From Leadbetterella byssophila DSM 17132 (GTDB lineage Bacteria; Bacteroidota; Bacteroidia; Cytophagales; Spirosomataceae), in contig NC_014655.1 of NCBI RefSeq assembly GCF_000166395.1, positions 1,302,001 to 1,366,000 of the forward strand: a stretch of DNA of 64,000 nucleotides, written 5' to 3'. Each line of letters opens with the position of its first letter. The first letter of the stretch is position 1. Under the pieces are notes generated by a model. That model was not told where the DNA came from and made no database searches. It saw only the letters and a list, made by a program, of their open reading frames with translations. Below are positions 57,965-64,000 of this stretch, one piece after another. The position numbers were made by a program, and so were the translations under genes.

Positions 57965-59016
57965 AAAAAAACATCTTGATTACCGGCGGTGCCGGATTTA
58001 TCGGCTCACACGTGGTACGTCTATTTGTCAAACAATATCCGGAATACAGAATTGTAAACCTGGATAAATTGACTTACGCAGGAAACCTTGAAAATCTCAA
58101 GGACATTGAAAATGAGCCAAACTACGTGTTTGAACACGGAGACATAGTGGATGAGACATTCATTGATAACCTTTTCCAAAAATATGCATTTGATGGAGTG
58201 ATCCACCTGGCCGCAGAATCCCATGTTGACAGATCCATCACAGATCCCATGGCTTTTGTCAAAACCAATGTCATAGGTACATGTAACCTCCTAAATGCCG
58301 CTAAAAACTCTTGGAAAGGAGTTTATGAGGGTAAGAGATTCTACCATGTTTCTACAGATGAAGTTTACGGTGAACTTCATGATCCAAAAGAGTTCTTCGT
58401 AGAAACTACAAAATATGACCCGCGCTCACCTTATTCCGCCTCAAAAGCTAGTTCTGACCACTTCGTAAGGGCTTACCACAATACCTATGGATTGCCGATA
58501 GTGGTTTCCAATTGCTCGAACAACTATGGACCAAACCACTTCCCTGAGAAATTGATCCCATTGATGATCAATAATATCAAGAACAACAAACCTCTACCGG
58601 TTTATGGAAAAGGGGAGAATGTAAGAGACTGGTTATTTGTCAAGGATCACGCCAGAGCTATTGACCTGATCTTCCATAAAGGAAAGAACGGGGATACGTA
58701 CAATATCGGAGGAAATAACGAGTGGAAGAACATTGATTTAGTCCACTTGTTGATAGAGATCATGGACAAAAAGCTAGGCAGACCGGAAGGTACCAGCAAA
58801 GCTTTAATTACTTATGTTACAGATAGAGCCGGTCATGACCTTCGCTACGCCATAGATGCCAGCAAGTTGATGAACGAATTAGGCTGGAAACCTTCTGTGA
58901 CCTTTGAAGAAGGATTGGCACAAACCGTAGATTGGTATTTCGACAACTGGGATTGGATAGAAAATATCACCAGTGGAGATTATCAGAAGTACTACGATTC
59001 CATGTATAACCACTAA
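57961..59016 (+). CDS. rfbB: dTDP-glucose 4,6-dehydratase
   Basis: 351 residues, full length. GGAGFIGSHVVRLFVKQYP, LDKLTYAGN, AAESHVDRSI, STDEVYGEL and the YSASKASSDHFVRAYH active-site segment are all typical of RmlB. Forms dTDP-4-keto-6-deoxyglucose, the precursor of rhamnose and related sugars. Between galE and rfbA; the next enzymes (rfbC, rfbD) are not in the window. Confidence 0.95.
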   Translation: MKKNILITGGAGFIGSHVVRLFVKQYPEYRIVNLDKLTYAGNLENLKDIENEPNYVFEHGDIVDETFIDNLFQKYAFDGVIHLAAESHVDRSITDPMAFVKTNVIGTCNLLNAAKNSWKGVYEGKRFYHVSTDEVYGELHDPKEFFVETTKYDPRSPYSASKASSDHFVRAYHNTYGLPIVVSNCSNNYGPNHFPEKLIPLMINNIKNNKPLPVYGKGENVRDWLFVKDHARAIDLIFHKGKNGDTYNIGGNNEWKNIDLVHLLIEIMDKKLGRPEGTSKALITYVTDRAGHDLRYAIDASKLMNELGWKPSVTFEEGLAQTVDWYFDNWDWIENITSGDYQKYYDSMYNH

Positions 59017-59025
59017 ATAACACGT

Positions 59026-59886
59026 ATGAAAGGTATCATCTTAGCGGGCGGGAGTGGAACCCGTCTACATCCTCTTACTTTGGCTGTTAGTAAACAACTT
59101 ATGCCGGTTTATGATAAACCCATGATTTACTATCCGCTATCCATCTTGATGTTGTCAGGTATCAATGAGATTCTAATTATCTCTACTCCTCATGATTTGC
59201 CGCACTTCAAAAAATTACTTGGAGATGGCTCTCAAGTAGGATGTAGATTTGAATACGCGGAACAACCTAGCCCGGATGGATTGGCTCAAGCCTTTATTAT
59301 TGGTGAAGAATTCATCGGGAATGATAAAGTAGCCTTAGTATTAGGAGATAATATCTTCTACGGAAGTGGCTTAAGTAAGTTATTACAATCCTGTGCAGAT
59401 CCTGATGGAGGTACCGTGTTTGCATATCCGGTACATGATCCTGAGAGATATGGAGTGGTAGAGTTTGATGAAAACTTTAATGCCCTAAGCATTGAAGAAA
59501 AACCTGCTCAACCTAAATCAAATTATGCTGTACCCGGACTTTATTTCTATGACAATAGCGTAGTAGAAATAGCCAAAAACATCAAACCTTCTCCGCGCGG
59601 TGAACTGGAGATCACGGATGTGAACCGTGTGTATCTGGAGCAAGGCAAATTGAAAGTAGGCGTTATGAACAGAGGTACAGCCTGGTTAGATACAGGTACT
59701 TTTGCTTCCTTAATGCAAGCCGGTCAATTTGTGCAGGTGATAGAAGAAAGACAAGGATTGAAGATAGGTTGTATTGAAGAGATAGCTTACCGCATGAAAT
59801 TCATAGATGCGGAGCAATTAAGAAAAATAGCCCAACCTTTAGTAAAGTCGGGCTATGGTCAATACCTTCTAAATCTGCTGAAATAA
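59026..59886 (+). CDS. rfbA: Glucose-1-phosphate thymidylyltransferase
   Basis: 286 residues. [38 protein letters not shown] is the RmlA signature; [20 protein letters not shown] and TAWLDTGTF complete the active site. Makes dTDP-glucose, the substrate of RfbB encoded 9 bp upstream. Ends 7 bp before the stop of a convergent gene. Confidence 0.96.
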   Translation: MKGIILAGGSGTRLHPLTLAVSKQLMPVYDKPMIYYPLSILMLSGINEILIISTPHDLPHFKKLLGDGSQVGCRFEYAEQPSPDGLAQAFIIGEEFIGNDKVALVLGDNIFYGSGLSKLLQSCADPDGGTVFAYPVHDPERYGVVEFDENFNALSIEEKPAQPKSNYAVPGLYFYDNSVVEIAKNIKPSPRGELEITDVNRVYLEQGKLKVGVMNRGTAWLDTGTFASLMQAGQFVQVIEERQGLKIGCIEEIAYRMKFIDAEQLRKIAQPLVKSGYGQYLLNLLK

Positions 59887-59893
59887 TTAGAGA

Positions 59894-60400
59894 TCACCAG
59901 CCGTCATCTGCCACTTTTTTAGGCTTGGGGGCTGGTGCTTTTGTTTTTGTAGGAACAGCTGCAGGTTTATCTCCCACTGTTACTACTTGCTCATCTAATT
60001 CCATTCTGGAATAAACTCTACTCACTATTTTCCATTGCTCACCTACCTTTAGGAGGTTGAGTAAATCTATGATCTTATTCGTAGCATAAGCAGTCTCTGT
60101 GATGGCAGTAGCTGCATTATTGGCATAAGAAATAGAAATGATCTTTGTAGTCCTATCCATTTTTTGGTTAGGCTTTATTCTAGAGATCAAAGCATCTACA
60201 GTAGTACCCGTTACTCCATTGCTTCCTACTGTCTTTTGGACAGCATCTCTAACGAAAGCACCTCTAAACCTTTCTATATCCCCCATGGTTCCCCCTTCTA
60301 AGAAGTCGTTCACCGTTTGGGTAATCAAATCTTCCTCCGTTTGTGCGTGCAACTGTGTCCCGCCTATCAGGAGCAACAGCAATAGGCTATATTTTTTCAT
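59894..60400 (-). CDS. Secreted NTF2-like (lumazine-binding-type) protein
   Basis: 168 residues with signal peptide (ends LHAQ). The mature part (20-130) has an NTF2/SnoaL-like pattern: TVNDFLEGGTMGDIERFRGAFVRDA, then strands ISYANNAATAITETAY and GEQWKIVSRVYSRM. A Lys/Pro/Ala-rich C-terminal tail ends DDGW. Such proteins often accompany envelope enzymes; no function can be assigned. Confidence 0.75.
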   Translation of the reverse strand: MKKYSLLLLLLIGGTQLHAQTEEDLITQTVNDFLEGGTMGDIERFRGAFVRDAVQKTVGSNGVTGTTVDALISRIKPNQKMDRTTKIISISYANNAATAITETAYATNKIIDLLNLLKVGEQWKIVSRVYSRMELDEQVVTVGDKPAAVPTKTKAPAPKPKKVADDGW

Positions 60401-60499
60401 GAGTATTGAATTTTATTTCCAGCACAAATAAAATCAAATTTCATGGTTCTCCTAGTGAAATTACTCGAATTCTTCCTCCACCTTTCTAAGGAAGTTTGG

Positions 60500-60507
60500 T
60501 AACTTTG
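60500..60507 (+). promoter_or_regulatory. -7 promoter element of pepP
   Basis: TAACTTTG, 16 bp before the pepP start; the -33 region is weak. Confidence 0.45.
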
Positions 60508-60523
60508 CCAAAAAAGCTTTGGA

Positions 60524-61873
60524 ATGAAATTATTCAGTAAAGACGTTTATATACGCCGTAGATCTCAGCTAAGGGAAGCTGTTCCTCAAGGACAAATCTT
60601 AATCATGGGCAATAACGAAGCACCCATGAATTACACAGCTAATGCCTATAGATTTAGACAAGACAGTAATTTCCTGTACTTTTTCGGGATCAATATGCCG
60701 GGACTGGCTGGGCTTATTGATGGGAACAAAACCATCATTTTTGGTCATGAACTTACCCTTGATGATATCATCTGGGAGGGCCCCGTTGAACCATTGTCAT
60801 CATTTGCCGAAAAAGTGGGTGTTACAGAAATCCATCCTTTAGAAGACCTTCCTAAGTTTATCAAGAAGGATGAGGTTCATTATCTACCTCCTTACAGAGG
60901 AGACAGAAGCATATTTTTGAAAGAAACTTTAGGTATCTCTCAAGCACCATCCGTAGATCTAATCAAGGCTGTAGTAGCTCAAAGAGCCATTAAATCCTCT
61001 GAGGAGATAGCAGAAATGAGTGCTGCGGTTAATATCAGTGGAGCTATGCACGTAGCCGCCATGAAGGCCTGCAAACCAGGAAAAATGGAATATGAGATAG
61101 TAGCTGAAATTCTGAGAACGGTCAAAATGCAGAATGCAGAATTGTCCTACCCTATCATCCTTTCTGTGAATGGCCAAACCCTTCATAACCATTTCCACGG
61201 AAACCAAATGCATGCAGGTCAGTTGATGTTGAATGACTCAGGCGCAGAAACGGAAATGTACTATGCCGGCGATATCACTCGAACTTATCCGGTATCCGGT
61301 AAATTCACTACCCAACAAAAAGACATCTATGAAATCGTCCTTAAAATGGAAGTGGATTCCATTGAGGCCATGAAGCCTGGCGTCTCCTACAGAGATATAC
61401 ATTTGCATGCCAATAGAATCCTTATAGAAGGTTTGAAGGGATTGGGGCTTTTGCAGGGAGATGTAGATACCATGGTTAGCGAAGGCGTAGGTGGTATGTT
61501 TATGCCTCACGGTCTAGGACACGCCATTGGACTGGACGTACATGATATGGAAGATCTAGGCGAACAATATGTAGGATACAAAGAAGGTTTAGAGCGTAGC
61601 ACCCAACTGGGTTTAAAATCGCTTCGTTTTGCTAAAGAACTGGAAACCGGAAACGTATTGACCGTGGAACCGGGCTGTTACTTCATACCGGAATTGATAT
61701 CAAAATACAAAGAGGAAGGTAAGTTTAAGGAGTTTGTCAACTATAGCCGACTAGAATCCTATCTCCAATTCGGAGGAGTTAGAATTGAAGATAACGTATT
61801 AGTTACTGAAAATGGGCACCAGATCTTAGGAAACCCTATACCTAAGACGGTGGCAGAAATTGAAAACATATGA
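60524..61873 (+). CDS. pepP: Xaa-Pro aminopeptidase (M24)
   Basis: 449 residues. N-terminal creatinase-like domain (1-170), then the pita-bread M24 fold with metal ligands in YYAGDITRTYP (two Asp region), HGLGHAIGLDVHD (His), TVEPGCYF (Glu) and GGVRIEDNVLV (Glu). Removes N-terminal residues preceding Pro. Cytoplasmic. Last gene of normal base composition before the AT-rich right end; 9 bp separate it from the GT11 gene. Confidence 0.93.
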   Translation: MKLFSKDVYIRRRSQLREAVPQGQILIMGNNEAPMNYTANAYRFRQDSNFLYFFGINMPGLAGLIDGNKTIIFGHELTLDDIIWEGPVEPLSSFAEKVGVTEIHPLEDLPKFIKKDEVHYLPPYRGDRSIFLKETLGISQAPSVDLIKAVVAQRAIKSSEEIAEMSAAVNISGAMHVAAMKACKPGKMEYEIVAEILRTVKMQNAELSYPIILSVNGQTLHNHFHGNQMHAGQLMLNDSGAETEMYYAGDITRTYPVSGKFTTQQKDIYEIVLKMEVDSIEAMKPGVSYRDIHLHANRILIEGLKGLGLLQGDVDTMVSEGVGGMFMPHGLGHAIGLDVHDMEDLGEQYVGYKEGLERSTQLGLKSLRFAKELETGNVLTVEPGCYFIPELISKYKEEGKFKEFVNYSRLESYLQFGGVRIEDNVLVTENGHQILGNPIPKTVAEIENI

Positions 61874-61882
61874 TAAAGAAGT

Positions 61883-62716
61883 ATGATTATTTTTACAGAC
61901 AAAACAGGCCAACTTGGAAATCAACTATTTGAATTCTCTACTTTCATCACGAATTCTTTAGAAAATAATACAATTTTAGTTAACCTATTTTTTTCGGAAT
62001 ATGGAAAGTACTTTAAAGGATACACTGAAAAGATATTACATAATCAAATTAGAACTACTTTAGGGCCTAATATTATTAATAAGTTGATTATTAGATTGTT
62101 ACAATTAAAAGTCACACAGAGGCTTTACCAAAAAATTGGAAATCACCTTAACTCAAGTGGAGTTCACTCATCAATAGACAACTTAAATTCACATGGAAAG
62201 ATCATATTAAAAAGTGGATCGTGGTATACTTCTTTTTCAACATTTTATAAACATTCTCAATTTATACGGGACTACTTTACTCCCATTAATGAAAGACTAG
62301 AGGAAATTGAACTATTTATCAAACCACTTAGACAAAAGTATGACATTCTAATTGGACTACATATTAGAAGAGGTGATTATAAAACCTTCCTGAATGGAAA
62401 ATTTTACTATGAAAATGAGATTTACAGAAAAAAAATTGAAGAAATCAAAAATTGTTTAAACGGATTAGCCGTTGGTATTATAATATGCTCTAATGACGAA
62501 ATAAATGCAAAAGATATCTCTGAAAAAGATGCATACAATGGACCGGGTCATTTTATTGATGATATGTACACTTTAGCAAATTGTGACTATATCATCGGAC
62601 CACCTAGCACATTTACTATGTGGGCATCTTTTTATGGTCAAAAACCTCTTTATAAAATTGAAAATCCAAATTTAGAAGTTAAATTACAGGATTTCAAAAT
62701 TGATTACGGTTACTAG
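61883..62716 (+). CDS. GT11-like alpha-1,2-fucosyltransferase family protein
   Basis: 277 residues. GQLGNQLFEFSTFI at the N-terminus and GLHIRRGDYKTF near 160 are the family 11 motifs (GNQ and HxRRxDY); PPSTFTMWASFYG near 250 is the third. Probably adds a deoxysugar to a cell-surface glycan. Codon use is strongly AT-rich compared with pepP and the rfb genes, which suggests acquisition by transfer. The 91 bp after it hold only AT-rich sequence. Confidence 0.82.
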   Translation: MIIFTDKTGQLGNQLFEFSTFITNSLENNTILVNLFFSEYGKYFKGYTEKILHNQIRTTLGPNIINKLIIRLLQLKVTQRLYQKIGNHLNSSGVHSSIDNLNSHGKIILKSGSWYTSFSTFYKHSQFIRDYFTPINERLEEIELFIKPLRQKYDILIGLHIRRGDYKTFLNGKFYYENEIYRKKIEEIKNCLNGLAVGIIICSNDEINAKDISEKDAYNGPGHFIDDMYTLANCDYIIGPPSTFTMWASFYGQKPLYKIENPNLEVKLQDFKIDYGY

Positions 62717-62807
62717 AAACAATACCATTTAATAAATAAATGAAAAATAAGTTTTTCTATTGATAGTTTCACATGACATTTATGGAACACAATCAATATA
62801 AAACCTT

Positions 62808-64000
62808 ATGAAAAAAAAAATTCTACTACCTTTATTGAGCGCATTTATAGTCTCAATATCCGCGATTCCTACTTATTGTAATGACTCTGTCAAGGTTAAA
62901 CTTAGACAAAATATTACTATCAATGAAACCCCGCCATTGGTTGGAGTAATTAGGTGGGATATGTGGGATAATGGGGCTCATGGGTCAAATTCCAATCAAA
63001 CACAAATTTCACTTAACCCTAGTCAATATCGCGATAGGATTCCCTTCTTTGGAGTTGAGAACACTCCAAGAACAGTTTCTTATAGCAAATGGTGTGAAGA
63101 TCACCAATACACATACTACGAAAATATATCCATAACTATAGATGGTAATTCACAAACTGTTATGGATCAAGAGATAGCCTATGCCTATGACGCAGGAATA
63201 GACTATTTTGCCTTCAATAAATATGGTGCTGACTTTTATTCATATAATCTTTATAAATCTAGTACTAGTCCTTATAAATCAAAAGTAAAGTTTACTTATA
63301 TTACTGGAGTTAGCACTCCAAATTCTGACTTAGATTATATAGCACTAGACTTTCAACGATCTGATTATCAAAAGATTGCAGGCGGCAGGCCACTATTGTA
63401 TGTAGATTATAATAATTATGAAATGTCTTCTGCTACTGCTGATGCTTACCTTGCCTCAATGCGAAGCTACTTCCAAAACAACTATCCATCTGTTGGAAAT
63501 CCCTACTTGGTGGTTTTATGTTACGGCTGTCAAAGCGAAATTAGTAATGCAGATGCATTTTCCCAATATACCACTGAACCTGGTGGAAAATATGGAGATT
63601 TCTCATTTGAATACATCTCTACCAGTCAAAGAAACGGATGGCAATCTGTGGCAAACTCAAAGAATGTTGTACCGTGGATAAGTGTCGGCTACGATCGCAG
63701 ACCACGAATTGATTTCACAGTTGACTGGGAAAGAGACTCAACTTGTAATGCACAACATCAATATAATCATTGGGGTGAAACTGCTAGTTTGCAACAAATT
63801 ACAAATGAAATTATTGCTGCAAAAAATTTCATTACTAACAATCCTTCAAAAACTCCTGCCAATACAATGTTGATATATGCTTGGAATGAACATGACGAAG
63901 GCGGCTGGATTTGCCCCACAATAGTCCCAGGAACAAGTAATATAGATAGGAGCAGATTAGATGCTGTAAAAGCTGGAATTAACAATACATCTGAAACTTG
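62808..64000 (+). CDS. Secreted GH99/GH71-like protein, 3' end outside window
   Basis: 397 codons before the edge, starting at an ATG followed by a run of ten As. Signal peptide MKKKILLPLLSAFIVSISAIPTYC. The mature part has a (beta/alpha)8-like pattern typical of GH99/GH71/WbsX-type proteins: VGVIRWDMWDNGAHG, AYDAGIDYFAFNKYG, PLLYVDYNNYE, VPWISVGYDRRP, and the acidic motif MLIYAWNEHDEGGWICPT. Probably acts on extracellular mannan- or glucan-type glycans; specificity unknown. AT-rich like the GT11 gene. Confidence 0.7.
   Translation, partial: MKKKILLPLLSAFIVSISAIPTYCNDSVKVKLRQNITINETPPLVGVIRWDMWDNGAHGSNSNQTQISLNPSQYRDRIPFFGVENTPRTVSYSKWCEDHQYTYYENISITIDGNSQTVMDQEIAYAYDAGIDYFAFNKYGADFYSYNLYKSSTSPYKSKVKFTYITGVSTPNSDLDYIALDFQRSDYQKIAGGRPLLYVDYNNYEMSSATADAYLASMRSYFQNNYPSVGNPYLVVLCYGCQSEISNADAFSQYTTEPGGKYGDFSFEYISTSQRNGWQSVANSKNVVPWISVGYDRRPRIDFTVDWERDSTCNAQHQYNHWGETASLQQITNEIIAAKNFITNNPSKTPANTMLIYAWNEHDEGGWICPTIVPGTSNIDRSRLDAVKAGINNTSET

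Overview
The window reads as chromosomal DNA of a Bacteroidota bacterium, most likely a member of the Cytophagales. That placement is inference from several signs: promoters of the TTTG-N19-TAnnTTTG type, start codons with almost no Shine-Dalgarno sequence except in front of rpsU, secreted proteins whose signal peptides end in a Gln after the cleavage site, OmpA/TPR/propeller envelope proteins, malate:quinone oxidoreductase, TPR-type sensor kinases and an IS1182-type transposase. No rRNA, tRNA, CRISPR array or prophage was seen. Base composition is fairly even until about 61.9 kb, where it becomes clearly more AT-rich.

Layout. 1-8.1 kb: feoB (cut by the edge), feoA and a GH3 glucosidase, gdhA, then queG, sodA, recR and clpS. 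8.3-12.1 kb: an SSS symporter and a secreted FGE-like protein paired with a Tat-exported Gfo/Idh-type oxidoreductase. 12.1-17.5 kb: the most unusual part. A LuxR-type response regulator is followed, through overlapping reading frames, by an unknown 118-residue protein, a small protein with Cys/His/Asp spaced as in protein glutaminases, an APH-type kinase and a HopA1-domain protein. Kinase plus HopA1 protein is the catalytic pair of class V lanthipeptide synthetases. A convergent TPR histidine kinase closes the cluster. A nearly identical 26-bp palindrome lies in front of the regulator operon and in the divergent gap between the kinase and a stand-alone LytTR gene.

17.5-31.8 kb: a lipoprotein, an HD-YitT fusion, hemJ, a PorE-like OmpA protein, trxB, miaA with an overlapping GNAT-like gene, mqo, an M14 peptidase, a second OmpA protein and a pyrimidine-dimer glycosylase. 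31.9-46.5 kb: pyrG, a YhdH-type reductase, rsmA, a large hybrid kinase, a Kbp homologue, a methyltransferase, an M1 peptidase, a GluP-type sugar transporter, nucleoside salvage (phosphorylase plus cdd) and two glycosyltransferases. 46.6-50.5 kb: groES-groL followed directly by a complete IS1182-type element. 51-54 kb: LemA with two TPM proteins, rpsU with a strong Shine-Dalgarno, and a Xer-type recombinase. 54-64 kb: a second M1 peptidase, a degenerate SirB1 protein, galE-rfbB-rfbA, pepP, an AT-rich GT11 glycosyltransferase and a secreted GH99/GH71-like protein cut by the window end.

How the genes fit together: most are housekeeping and envelope functions. The best candidate for an undescribed system is the 12.1-17.2 kb island, in which two-component control, a possible shared operator and a RiPP-style modification pair are packed into one translationally coupled unit. 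A sugar-nucleotide and glycan locus begins at the right end.
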